64,000 nucleotides of DNA from Bradyrhizobium monzae (GTDB taxonomy: Bacteria > Pseudomonadota > Alphaproteobacteria > Rhizobiales > Xanthobacteraceae), in NCBI RefSeq assembly GCF_021458635.1, contig NZ_JAIRDQ010000006.1, positions 435,105 through 499,104 of the forward strand, given 5' to 3'. Positions 51,892 through 62,000 of the stretch are shown in pieces. Position numbers and translations under genes: made by a program. Positions within the stretch are counted from its first letter, which is position 1; each line of letters opens with the position of its first letter. The notes beneath the pieces are model-generated. The model ran no database searches, was not told the DNA's origin, and saw nothing but the letters and a program-made list of their open reading frames with translations.

Positions 51892-54366
51892 TCAGGTGCC
51901 GCGCGGTTTGACCCGCCGGGTCGGCAGCGCGCTTGCCGGATCTTCGGGCCAGGGATGCCGGGGATAGCGGCCGCGCATGTCGGAACGTACCGCGGCGTAA
52001 CTGCCGCGCCAAAAACCGGGGAGATCGCGCGTCACCTGGACCGGGCGCTGCGCCGGCGATAGCAATTCCAGCACCAACGGCACCTTGCCGGCGGCAATCG
52101 ACGGATGGGTGTTGAGGCCGAACAGTTCCTGGAGGCGCACGGCGATGGTCGGCCCCTGCTCGGCCTCGTAGTCGATCGCGAGCACGCTTCCCGTGGGCGC
52201 CTCGAAATGCGTCGGCGCCTCACGGTCGAGCCGCGCGCGCATCTCCCACGGCAATAGCGCCATCAGCGCGTCGGAAAGATCGCCGGCGGAGATGTCCTTC
52301 AGCGCGATTTTGTCGTAGAGCGCCGGCACCAGCCAATCGGCGCGCCGCGCGCTCAACCCGTCGTCGGAGAGATCGGGCCAGCGATCGCCCTCGGCCTTGC
52401 GCAGGAACATGACGCGGTCGCGCCATTGCTTGGCGGCCTTCGACCAGGGCAGCCGGTCAAGGCCGGCAGCGATCAGCCCGTCGGCAAAAATGCGCGCGGT
52501 GTCTTCCGAGGGCGACACGGCAAGCGTGGCCTCCGACAGCGTGATCGCATGCAGCACCCGCTTGCGCCGCGCGCGCAGCGCCATCGCGCCGCGGTCGAAG
52601 GAGATCTCGTCGGCCGTGTCGATATGCTCGGCGAAATGCCGCTCGATGTCGTCTTCGGCGATTTGCGCGGCGAGCAGGATGCGGCCGCTCGCGGCCGTTC
52701 CCGTCATCTCGCCGATCGCGATATAGGGCGCGCGGGCGAGCGACGAGGTCTGCTCCACCGCGGCCCCGCGGCCATTGGCAAGCACGAAGCTGCCATTGCC
52801 GCGGTTGCGCGCGACGCGATCCGGGAAGGCATAGGCGAGCATCAGGCCGGTGGAGAGATCCTCCTGCGGGCCTGCCTTCTCGGACGCCGCGACCTGCGAG
52901 GCCCAGCGTCGCGCGAGATCGCGCGCGCTCGCCGCCCGCGGCGAACGGTCGCGGCGGAATTGGTCGCGACGATGCTCGAGATCGGCTCCGTCACCGCCTA
53001 GCCCACGCTCGGTGAGGATGGCCGCGATCTCGGCCGCTTCTTCGCCCGCTCCGGCGCGATGCGAATCCACGATCATGCGCGCCAGCCGTGGCGGCAGCGC
53101 CAGCGCGCGCAGGCTTTTGCCTTCGGCTGTGATACGGCCGTCGCCGTCGAGCGCATTGAGCTCGGAGAGCAGGCTTTTTGCTTCCTTCCACGCCGGCTGC
53201 GGCGGGGGATCGAGGAACGACAACGCAGCAGGATCCGCGACGCCCCATTGCGCGAGATCGAGCACCAGCGAGGAAAGATCGGCGCTCAAGATTTCCGGCT
53301 GGGTGTAAGGCGCGAGCGACGCCGTCTGCGGCTCGTCCCAGAGCCGGTAGCATACGCCGGGTTCGGTACGGCCGGCGCGGCCGCGGCGCTGGTCGACTGC
53401 GGCACGCGCGGCGCGCACGGTCTCGAGCCGGGTCAGGCCGATGTCGGGCTCATAGCGCGGCACGCGGGCAAGACCGGAATCGACGACGATGCGCACGCCT
53501 TCGATCGTGAGCGAGGTCTCGGCGATCGAGGTCGCGAGCACCACCTTGCGCGTCCCTTTGGGCGCGGGCGCGATGGCGCGGTCCTGCACGGCGGCATCGA
53601 GCGCGCCGAACAACGGCACGATTTCGATGCTGGCATCCTGCACGCGCTCCGCCAGAAAATTCTGGGTGCGGCGAATTTCGGCGGCACCCGGCAGAAAGGC
53701 GAGCACCGAGCCGCTATCGGCACGTAGGGCCGACGCGATCGCGTCCGCCATCTGTCGCTCGATCGGCGCATCCGCCTTGCGGCCGAGATAGCGGGTCTCG
53801 ACCGGAAAGGCGCGGCCCTCGCTCTCGACGACAGGCGCCTCGCCAAGCAGCTTTGCGACACGCGCGCCATCGAGCGTGGCCGACATCACCAGGATACGCA
53901 GATCCTCTCGCAGGCCCTGCTGCGCATCGCGCGCCAGCGCCAGACCCATGTCGGCATCGAGCGAGCGTTCGTGGAATTCGTCGAACAGGATGGCGGCCAC
54001 GCCCGAGAGCTCGGGATCGTCGAGGATCTGGCGCGTGAAAATGCCTTCGGTCACGACCTCGATGCGTGTGGCCCGCGAGATCTTCGAGCCGAAGCGGACA
54101 CGATAGCCGACCGTTTCGCCGGCGCGCTCGCCGAGCGACTTGGCCATGCGATCGGCGCTGGCGCGGGCCGCAATGCGCCGCGGCTCCAGCACGATGATCT
54201 TCTTGCCCTTGGCCCAGGGCGCATCGAGCAGCGCCAGCGGCACCCGCGTGGTCTTGCCGGCGCCCGGAGGGGCGACCAGCACGGCCGCGTTGTGCGCCTC
54301 CAGCGTGCGCGAGAGGTCATCGAGCACGGCATCGATCGGGAGGGGCGTGTCGAAGTTGCGGGGCAA
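51892..54366 (-). CDS. hrpB: ATP-dependent RNA helicase HrpB
   Basis: 824 residues, DEAH/RHA family. Motif I PPGAGKTTRVPLAL, Ia LEPRRIAARA, II LFDEFHERS (DExH), III VMSATLDG, and VI QRRGRAGRTEPGVCYRLW. A C-terminal HrpB domain of about 280 residues follows (DIERHFAEHIDTADEIS, LPWEMRARLDREAPTHF, YPRHPWPEDP). HrpB is a non-essential helicase without a firmly defined role. The start is MPRNFDTPLPIDAVL at 54366. A hairpin repeat separates it from ugd on the same strand. Confidence 0.95.
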   Translation of the reverse strand: MPRNFDTPLPIDAVLDDLSRTLEAHNAAVLVAPPGAGKTTRVPLALLDAPWAKGKKIIVLEPRRIAARASADRMAKSLGERAGETVGYRVRFGSKISRATRIEVVTEGIFTRQILDDPELSGVAAILFDEFHERSLDADMGLALARDAQQGLREDLRILVMSATLDGARVAKLLGEAPVVESEGRAFPVETRYLGRKADAPIERQMADAIASALRADSGSVLAFLPGAAEIRRTQNFLAERVQDASIEIVPLFGALDAAVQDRAIAPAPKGTRKVVLATSIAETSLTIEGVRIVVDSGLARVPRYEPDIGLTRLETVRAARAAVDQRRGRAGRTEPGVCYRLWDEPQTASLAPYTQPEILSADLSSLVLDLAQWGVADPAALSFLDPPPQPAWKEAKSLLSELNALDGDGRITAEGKSLRALALPPRLARMIVDSHRAGAGEEAAEIAAILTERGLGGDGADLEHRRDQFRRDRSPRAASARDLARRWASQVAASEKAGPQEDLSTGLMLAYAFPDRVARNRGNGSFVLANGRGAAVEQTSSLARAPYIAIGEMTGTAASGRILLAAQIAEDDIERHFAEHIDTADEISFDRGAMALRARRKRVLHAITLSEATLAVSPSEDTARIFADGLIAAGLDRLPWSKAAKQWRDRVMFLRKAEGDRWPDLSDDGLSARRADWLVPALYDKIALKDISAGDLSDALMALLPWEMRARLDREAPTHFEAPTGSVLAIDYEAEQGPTIAVRLQELFGLNTHPSIAAGKVPLVLELLSPAQRPVQVTRDLPGFWRGSYAAVRSDMRGRYPRHPWPEDPASALPTRRVKPRGT

Positions 54367-54379
54367 GTATCTATCCGTT

Positions 54380-54492
54380 CGTCATGCCCAGGCTAAAGCG
54401 CGGAGCGCGTCTTCGCACAAAAGTCCCGGGCATCCACGTTCTGTCTGGCAGTGAACAAGACGTGGATGGCCGGGACAAGCCCGGCCATGATG
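54380..54492. repeat. Double-hairpin intergenic repeat, copy 7 (long C arm then G arm)
   Basis: 113 bp, the mirror order of copies 2, 4 and 5. The left arm TGCCCAGG...CCCGGGCA has the insert containing GCGCGGAGCGCG, and the right arm is TGGCCGGG-ACAAG-CCCGGCCA, ending CATGATG in place of CATGACG. It lies between ugd and hrpB, both on the minus strand. Confidence 0.88.
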
Positions 54493-54511
54493 GAATTATT
54501 CGCGGTAATCG

Positions 54512-55828
54512 TCAGCCCTGAACTGGCGGGCGGCCGACGCTCTCATAGGTGAAGCCGGCCGCAGCCATGTCTTCGGGGTTGAAGATATTGCGGAGATCGA
54601 CGACGACAGGCTGCGTCATGACGCTCTTCAGCCGATCGAGATCGAGACCACGGAATTGCACCCATTCGGTGACGACGACCAGCGCGTCGGCGCCCTCAGC
54701 GCAGGAATAGGCGTCCTCGCTATAGGTGATGCTGGGCAGCTCGCCCTTGGCCTGCTCCATGCCGACCGGATCGAACGCCTTCACCTTGGCGCCCATGTCG
54801 AGGAGGCCGGTGACCAGCGGAATTGATGGCGCATCGCGCATGTCGTCCGTATCAGGTTTAAAGGTGAGACCAAGCACGGCGATGGTCTTGCCGCGCAGCG
54901 AGCCGCCGAGTGCCTGGCTTACTTTTCGCGCCATCGCGCGCTTGCGATTCTCGTTGACCGCCAGCACGGATTCGACGATGCGCAAGCTCACGTCGTAGTC
55001 CTGCGCGATCTTGATCAGCGCCTTGGTGTCCTTCGGGAAGCAGGAGCCGCCGAAGCCCGGACCGGCGTGCAGGAATTTTGTGCCGATGCGGTTGTCCAGG
55101 CCAATGCCGCGCGCGACCTCCTGGACGTTGGCGCCGACCTTTTCGGAGAGATCCGCGATCTCGTTGATGAAGGTGATCTTGGTCGCGAGGAACGCGTTGG
55201 CGGCGTATTTGATCATCTCGGCGGTGCGACGTTCCGTGAACATCAGCGGCGCCTGGTTCAGCGAAAGCGGGCGATAGATGTCGCCCATCACCTTGCGGCC
55301 GCGCTCGTCGGACGTGCCGACGACGACGCGATCGGGGAATTTGAAGTCGCGGATCGCCGCGCCCTCGCGCAGGAACTCGGGATTGGAGGCGACGACGACG
55401 TCGGCCTTGGGATTGGCCTCGCGAATGATGCGCTCGACCTCGTCACCGGTGCCGACCGGAACGGTCGACTTGGTCACCACGACGGTGAATCCGGAGAGCG
55501 ACTGCGCGATCTCTTTCGCGGCAGCGTAGACGTAGGAGAGATCGGCATGGCCGTCGCCGCGACGCGACGGCGTACCGACCGCGATGAACACGGCGTCGGC
55601 ATCCGCGACCGGCTTCGACAGGTCGGTGGTGAAGCTCAGGCGCTTGGCCTTCACATTGGTCGCGACCAGCTCGTCGAGGCCCGGCTCGTAGATCGGAATC
55701 TCGCCGCGGTGAAGCGCCGCGATCTTCTTCTCGTCCTTGTCGACACAAATGACGTCGTGACCGAAATCCGCAAAGCAGGCTCCGGACACCAGTCCCACGT
55801 ACCCCGTGCCGATCATCGCGATGCGCAT
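54512..55828 (-). CDS. UDP-glucose 6-dehydrogenase
   Basis: 438 residues from the ATG at 55828 (MRIAMIGTGYVGLVSGA), after which the NAD-binding GTGYVG lies as usual. Oxidises UDP-glucose to UDP-glucuronate with two NAD+. Catalytic Cys region FGGSCFPKDTKAL, the NPEFLREGAAIRDF substrate region and the C-terminal LGLTFKPDTDDMRDAPS segment are intact. A longer frame to 55972 runs through the divergent promoter and is not used. It gives precursors for acidic polysaccharides; an acyltransferase is divergent from it. Confidence 0.96.
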   Translation of the reverse strand: MRIAMIGTGYVGLVSGACFADFGHDVICVDKDEKKIAALHRGEIPIYEPGLDELVATNVKAKRLSFTTDLSKPVADADAVFIAVGTPSRRGDGHADLSYVYAAAKEIAQSLSGFTVVVTKSTVPVGTGDEVERIIREANPKADVVVASNPEFLREGAAIRDFKFPDRVVVGTSDERGRKVMGDIYRPLSLNQAPLMFTERRTAEMIKYAANAFLATKITFINEIADLSEKVGANVQEVARGIGLDNRIGTKFLHAGPGFGGSCFPKDTKALIKIAQDYDVSLRIVESVLAVNENRKRAMARKVSQALGGSLRGKTIAVLGLTFKPDTDDMRDAPSIPLVTGLLDMGAKVKAFDPVGMEQAKGELPSITYSEDAYSCAEGADALVVVTEWVQFRGLDLDRLKSVMTQPVVVDLRNIFNPEDMAAAGFTYESVGRPPVQG

Positions 55829-56023
55829 GAAAATCCCTGCTTTGGCTTGGTTAACGAAACCCCAACTCCGGGGCGGTTTAGCATTTTCCCGTCGGGAAGG
55901 AAGTGCCTGCATTTCCGAAACCGGCACGCGATTTGTACCAGTAAAGAAGTCGTAAACCACAAGGCCCCACACTGCCCCACGCTCACACAGAGCCCGGCGG
56001 AACTCGCGTCAATCAGGGACACC

Positions 56024-57091
56024 ATGACACCATCAGGCACAATCGCCGCGAGCGAAGGCACCAGGGGCCTGGCGGCCGCGCGTGTCGATTGGGTCGACTA
56101 TGCCAAGGGCATCTGCATCATCATGGTCGTGATGATGCATTCGGTGCTGGGCGTCGAGCTTGCCGCCGGCGAGACCGGTTTCATGCATGTGCTGGTGGCC
56201 TTCGCAAAGCCATTCCGGATGCCGGACTTCTTCCTGATTTCGGGCCTGTTCCTGCCATTGGTGATCGATCGGGACTGGCGAACCTATCTCGACCGCAAGG
56301 TGGTGCATTTCGCTTATTTTTATGTCGTCTGGGTGACAATCCAGTTCGCTTTCAAGGCGCCTGCTTTCGCGGCCGAAACCAGCTGGCGCGGCGCGGGCCT
56401 GCTCTATCTCGAATCCTTCATCGAGCCGTTCGGCACGCTCTGGTTCATCTACCTGCTGCCGATCTTCTTCGTCGTCACAAAACTGACACGACGAATCCCC
56501 GCACCCGCGATCTGGATCGTGGCGGCCGCGCTGGAGACGGCACGCATCGCAACCGGCTGGACGGCGATCGACGAATTCTGTGCGCGCTTCGTGTACTTCT
56601 ATTCCGGCTATCTGTTCGCGCCTTACGTGTTCGCACTGTCCGATCGTGCGCGAAACCATCCCGCGCTGGCGCTCGCGGCGCTCGCGAGCTGGGCGTTGAT
56701 CAATACCGGCCTCGTTGCGTTCGGCGCCAGCGAATGGAAGATCTTGTCGCTCGCGCTCGGCTTCGCCGGTGCATGCGCGATCATCACGATCGGTACGCTG
56801 CTTGCGCGCATGCACTGGTGCAACTTCCTGCGCTTCTGCGGCGAGCATTCGATCGTGATCTATCTCGCCTTCTTCCTGCCGATGGCCGCGACGCGCACCC
56901 TGCTCCTGCGCAGCGGAATCATCGCCGACATCGGCACGGTGTCGCTGATCGTCACCATCGTCGGCGTGCTGGGATCACTGGCGATCTGGCGGGGCGCGCT
57001 GCGGCTGCGCGCCGACTTCCTGTTCGAGCGGCCCGACGCGTTCTGGATCGCGCCGAAGAAGGCCGGGCCAATTTTGCAGGCGGCGGAATAG
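56024..57091 (+). CDS. Acyltransferase 3 family membrane protein
   Basis: 355 residues from the ATG at 56024, with about ten membrane segments. The family block VDWVDYAKGICIIMVVMMHSVLG is at residues 22-44, with the His in MMHS expected to be catalytic, followed by FFLISGLFLPLVIDRDW with the Arg/Asp loop. Such proteins O-acylate surface sugars or exported glucans. It is divergent from UDP-glucose dehydrogenase, so the two may serve the same polysaccharide. The acyl donor and acceptor are unknown. Confidence 0.88.
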   Translation: MTPSGTIAASEGTRGLAAARVDWVDYAKGICIIMVVMMHSVLGVELAAGETGFMHVLVAFAKPFRMPDFFLISGLFLPLVIDRDWRTYLDRKVVHFAYFYVVWVTIQFAFKAPAFAAETSWRGAGLLYLESFIEPFGTLWFIYLLPIFFVVTKLTRRIPAPAIWIVAAALETARIATGWTAIDEFCARFVYFYSGYLFAPYVFALSDRARNHPALALAALASWALINTGLVAFGASEWKILSLALGFAGACAIITIGTLLARMHWCNFLRFCGEHSIVIYLAFFLPMAATRTLLLRSGIIADIGTVSLIVTIVGVLGSLAIWRGALRLRADFLFERPDAFWIAPKKAGPILQAAE

Positions 57092-57096
57092 ACAGC

Positions 57097-58068
57097 TCAG
57101 GGCCGCAGATACAAAGCCCCCGTCGTGCGCCCCGCTTCGAGATCTGCCTGCGCCTGCGCTGCTTCCCGCAAACTATAGGCTGTCCCGCTCGTCTGCAGGA
57201 CGCCGGCGGTCATCGCGGCAAGCACACGCTCGGCAGAACGGCTGTAAGCATCGGCATCGTTCATGTGGGCCATGACGCTCGGCCGCGCCAACATCAGGCT
57301 GCGCCGCGGCCCGAGATCGTTGACATCGACGGACGGGATCGGCCCGGCCGACTGGCCAATGCTCGCCACGACGCCGAATGGCCGCACGCAGCCAAGTGTC
57401 TTCTGCAACGTCTCTGCGCCGACGCCGTCATAGGCGACATCGACGCCGCGTCCCTCAGTGAGATCGGCGATCGCTGCGGCGAAATCGGCGTCCCGCCCGA
57501 CGATCACGTGAGACGCACCGGCAGCGCGGGCGATTTCGGCTTTCACCGGCGAACCGACCGTCCCGATCACGGCCGCCCCGGCCGCGCTGGCCCAACGTGT
57601 CAGAAGCTGTCCGAGCCCTCCTGCGGCGCTATGGACGAGAACCGTCGTCCCACGGCCAACCGGGAAAACACGATTGAGCAGCATGTCGGCCGTAATACCC
57701 TTGACGAACGTCGCGGCGACCGCCTCATCCGGCAGGCTGGCCGGAAGTTTGACACAGCGCCAGGCCGGCAAGTTGCGTTCGGACGCATAGGCGCCGACCG
57801 GCGCGCCCGCATAGGCGATGCGGTCCCCGACCTCGACGCCAGTCACCTCTGCGCCGAGCGCCGCAACGACGCCCACCGCCTCGATGCCAGGAATCCGCTC
57901 CGGCGGAAGCGGGTAAAGGCCCATGCGGTGATAGATGTCGATGGAGTTGACGCCGATCGCCGTCTGCCGCAGCCGGATTTCGCCCCGGCCTGGCGGCTGC
58001 AGATCGACGCGCGCCAGTTCGAGCTGCTCTACGCCACCGGGCGCCTTCAATCTCACGATCACGGTCAT
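57097..58068 (-). CDS. NADPH:quinone oxidoreductase-like MDR protein
   Basis: 323 residues. Zinc-free medium-chain reductase of the QOR type. N-terminal GroES-like part: GVNSIDIYHRMGLYPLPPERIPGIEAVGVV. Cofactor loop: VLVHSAAGGLGQLLTRWA, which matches NADPH-dependent quinone reductases. There are no clustered cysteines for zinc. It is divergent from a LysR regulator across 97 bp, so that regulator probably controls it. Its stop is close to the stop of the convergent acyltransferase gene. Confidence 0.9.
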   Translation of the reverse strand: MTVIVRLKAPGGVEQLELARVDLQPPGRGEIRLRQTAIGVNSIDIYHRMGLYPLPPERIPGIEAVGVVAALGAEVTGVEVGDRIAYAGAPVGAYASERNLPAWRCVKLPASLPDEAVAATFVKGITADMLLNRVFPVGRGTTVLVHSAAGGLGQLLTRWASAAGAAVIGTVGSPVKAEIARAAGASHVIVGRDADFAAAIADLTEGRGVDVAYDGVGAETLQKTLGCVRPFGVVASIGQSAGPIPSVDVNDLGPRRSLMLARPSVMAHMNDADAYSRSAERVLAAMTAGVLQTSGTAYSLREAAQAQADLEAGRTTGALYLRP

Positions 58069-58165
58069 ATCGAATCCTCCTGTCGACGACGGAAGAAACT
58101 ATGGATTGGACCGGAAATCTGCGAAACTGCTCAATATCGAGATCCTGCTGTGAGATTTTGCACAT

Positions 58166-59008
58166 ATGGACTGGTCCGATCTGCAGCATTTCCTGGCGCT
58201 CGCACGCGAGGGCACCCTGTCCGCCGCGGCACGGAGCCTCAACGTCGACCATGTGACCGTGGCCCGCCGCGTCGCCGCCCTGGAGGAATCCATGTCGCTC
58301 AAGCTCGTGGACCGCAGGCCACGCAGCTATGAGCTCACGGAAGACGGCAAGCGCATTGCCAAGATCGGCGCCCCGATGGCGGAGACGGCGTTTGCAGTGG
58401 AACGCGCCGCGCAGGCCTCGAAATCCGAGCTCGGCGGCGAGATCACGATCAGCGCTCCACCTTCGCTCGCCAACCTCCTGATCGCGCCAAAGCTGATCCG
58501 ATTGCGACAACAGCATCCCGGCATCACGATCAAGCTGATCGGTGAAAAGCGCACGGCCTCGCTCAATCGCCGTGAGGCCGATCTGGCGCTTCGCTTGTCT
58601 CGTCCGACAGAGCCGGGCCTGATCGCTCGCAAGATCGGCTATTTCGAGTTCGGCCTCTACGCCTCGCCCGACTATTTAAACGCGACGGCCCCGCATGCCT
58701 TTGCCTTCGTCGCCTACGATTCCAGCATGGATGAAGCTCCCCAGCAGCGATGGCTGATGCGCTTCGCCGGCACGCGCGAGATCGTGCTTCGCACCAACGA
58801 CCTGGAGAACCAGGCCGCAGCGGCCAGGACTGGAATTGGGCTGGCCGCCTTGCCAAAATTCCTCGGCGAGGCCGACCCGCGGCTGGAACGCCATGATGTC
58901 GGCGGGCGGCCCGTCGGACGCGAGGTTTGGCTGGTTCTCCATCGCGACCTGCGCCGCACACCCGCCGTGCGCGCGGTGGCAAGCTTCATCGAAGGCTGCC
59001 TGTCCTGA
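58166..59008 (+). CDS. LysR-family transcriptional regulator
   Basis: 280 residues. HTH at about 1-60: MDWSDLQHFLALAREGTLSAAARSLNVDHVTVARRVAALEESM. The C-terminal effector domain is short of the average; ISAPPSLANLLIAPKLIRLRQQHPGI is the usual opening strand. The protein is about 20 residues shorter than many LysR proteins but has all domain blocks. It is divergent from the quinone reductase, the commonest arrangement for a LysR with its target. Confidence 0.93.
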   Translation: MDWSDLQHFLALAREGTLSAAARSLNVDHVTVARRVAALEESMSLKLVDRRPRSYELTEDGKRIAKIGAPMAETAFAVERAAQASKSELGGEITISAPPSLANLLIAPKLIRLRQQHPGITIKLIGEKRTASLNRREADLALRLSRPTEPGLIARKIGYFEFGLYASPDYLNATAPHAFAFVAYDSSMDEAPQQRWLMRFAGTREIVLRTNDLENQAAAARTGIGLAALPKFLGEADPRLERHDVGGRPVGREVWLVLHRDLRRTPAVRAVASFIEGCLS

Positions 59009-59090
59009 TGCCATCATTTGCCTGTGCGAGTCGGCAAAATAGCGATCCGTCGAGGCTGTCTTTTGCTGCAAAAATTCATACATTGCGGCC

Positions 59091-62000
59091 ATGCCCAAGA
59101 CATCCCCGAAGACCTCCGCCAAAGCCGAAACCAAACCCGCCGCTGCGACAGCTGCTGCCAAACCGGTCGCGGCGAAGGCGGCCGGCAAGGGCGATCACAT
59201 CTTCCTGGTTGACGGTTCCGGCTACATCTTCCGCGCCTATCACGCGCTGCCGCCGCTCAACCGCAAGTCCGACGGCTTGCAGGTCAATGCCGTGCTGGGC
59301 TTCTGCAACATGCTGTGGAAGCTGCTGCGCGACATGCCCGCCGACAACCGGCCGACACATCTCGCCATCGTGTTCGACAAGTCGGAAGTCACGTTCCGCA
59401 ACAAGATCTACCCCGAATACAAGGCGCACCGGCCGCCGGCACCCGACGATCTGATCCCGCAATTCGCGCTGATCCGAGAGGCCGTGCGCGCCTTCGACCT
59501 GCCCTGCCTGGAACAGGGCGGCTTCGAGGCCGACGACCTGATCGCGACCTATGCGCGGCAGGCATCCGATCGTGGTGCCCACACGACCATCGTATCCTCC
59601 GACAAGGATTTGATGCAGCTCGTGAACGACAAGATTACGATGTACGACACCATGAAGGACCGGCGGATCGGCATTGCCGAGGTGATCGAGAAGTTCGGCG
59701 TGCCGCCGGAGAAGGTGGTCGAGGTCCAGGCGCTGGCTGGCGATTCCACCGACAACGTGCCCGGCGTCCCCGGCATCGGCATCAAGACTGCGGCCCAGCT
59801 GATCGTCGAATATGGCGATCTTGAACAACTCCTGTTCCGGGCCACCGAGATCAAGCAGCCGAAGCGGCGCGAGGCGCTGATCGAGAATGCCGAGAAGGCG
59901 CGGGTCTCGCGCCAGCTCGTGCTGCTCGACGACAAGGTTGATCTCGAGGTACCGCTGGATGACCTCGCCGTCCACGAACCCGATGCGCGCAAGCTGATCG
60001 CATTCCTGAAGGCGATGGAATTCACCACGCTGACGCGCCGTGTCGCCGACTATTCGCAGATCGATCCTGCCAATGTCGATGCCGATGCGAGCAACAGCAG
60101 CGGGGCGCGAGGCGGCGACAGCGCAAAAGCAAGATCGTCCGAGGCATCGGGCGATCTCTTCGCGACTCCTGCGACCGTCGTAAAGGGCGGCGACAAGGGC
60201 GACAAATCGGCGAGCATCAAGGGCGCGCCGATCTCGCTCGCAGCGGCGCGCGAGGAAGCCTTGCGCAAGCTTCCCGTCGACCGGGCAAAATACCAGACGA
60301 TCAAGACGATCGCCGAGCTGAACGGCTTCATCGCGCGCATCCATGATGCCGGTCACGTCGCGATCGAGATCAAGGCCAACTCCATCGACCCGATGCAGGC
60401 CGATCTGTGCGGCGTCGCGCTGGCGCTGGCACCGAACGAGGCCTGCTATGTGCCGCTGGCGCACAAGCAGTCCGGCGGCGGGGCGGGCCTGTTCGACGCG
60501 GGCCTCGCGCCGGACCAGGTCAAGCACACCGAGGCGATCGAAGCGCTGAGGCCGGTGCTGGAAGCCGCGGGCGTCCTCAAGATCGGCTTCGACGTCAAAT
60601 TCGCCGCCGTGATGTTGGCGCAGCACGGCATCACCTTGCGCAACGCCGATGATGCGAAACTGATCTCCTACGTGCTCGACGCCGGCCGCGGCTCGCATGA
60701 GCTGGATTCGCTGTCCGAGCGCTGGTTCGGCCACGCCATGCTGAAGGAGAGCGAGCTGCTCGGCAGCGGCAAGGGCAAGATCACCTTCGACCAGGTGCCG
60801 ATCGACAAGGCCGCGCCGTTGTCGGCCGAAGGCGCCGACATGGCGCTGCGCGTCTGGCGCGTGCTGAAGCCGCGCCTCGTCGCCGAGCACATGGCGACCG
60901 TGTACGAGACGCTGGAGCGGCCGCTGGTCTCCGTGCTCGCGCGCATGGAGCGACGCGGCATCTCGATCGACCGCCAGGTGCTCTCGCGTCTCTCCGGCGA
61001 CTTCGCCCAGACCGCCGCGCGGGTCGAAGCCGAGATCCAGGAGATCGCGGGCGAGCCCGTCAATGTCGGCAGCCCCAAGCAGATCGGCGACATCCTGTTC
61101 GGCAAGATGGGACTATCAGGCGGCACCAAAACCAAAACCGGCGCGTGGTCCACCACCGCGCAGGTGCTGGATGAGCTCGCCGAGCAGGGCCACGATTTTC
61201 CGCGGAAGATTCTGGAGTGGCGCCAGGTCTCGAAACTGAAATCAACCTACACCGACGCGCTGCCGACCTACGTCAATCCGCAGACCCATCGCGTGCATAC
61301 GACCTACGCGCTGGCCGCGACCACGACAGGCCGGCTGTCGTCGAACGAGCCGAACTTGCAGAACATCCCGGTCCGCACCGAGGACGGCCGCAAGATTCGC
61401 CGCGCGTTCATCGCGGCGCCCGGCCACAAGCTGGTCTCCGCCGACTATTCGCAGATCGAGCTGCGGCTGCTGGCGGAGATCGCCGACATCCCCGTGCTGA
61501 AGCAGGCGTTTCGCGATGGGCTCGACATTCACGCGATGACGGCATCGGAAATGTTCGGCGTGCCGATCAAGGGCATGCCGAGCGAGATCCGCCGCCGCGC
61601 CAAGGCGATCAATTTCGGCATCATCTACGGCATCTCGGCGTTCGGCCTCGCCAACCAGCTCGGCATCGCCCGCGAAGAAGCATCGGCCTACATCAAGAAA
61701 TATTTCGAGCGCTTCCCCGGCATCCGCGCTTATATGGACGAGACGCGCGACTTCTGCCGCGGCCACGGCTACGTCACCACGCTGTTCGGCCGCAAGTGCC
61801 ACTATCCCGACATCAAGGCCTCCAACGCCTCGGTGCGCGCCTTCAACGAGCGCGCCGCGATCAACGCGCGACTTCAGGGCACTGCCGCCGACATCATCCG
61901 CCGCGCGATGACGCGCGCGGAGGACGCATTGGCCGAGAAGAAACTCTCGGCGCAGATGCTGCTCCAGGTGCATGACGAACTGATCTTCGAGGTGCCGGAC

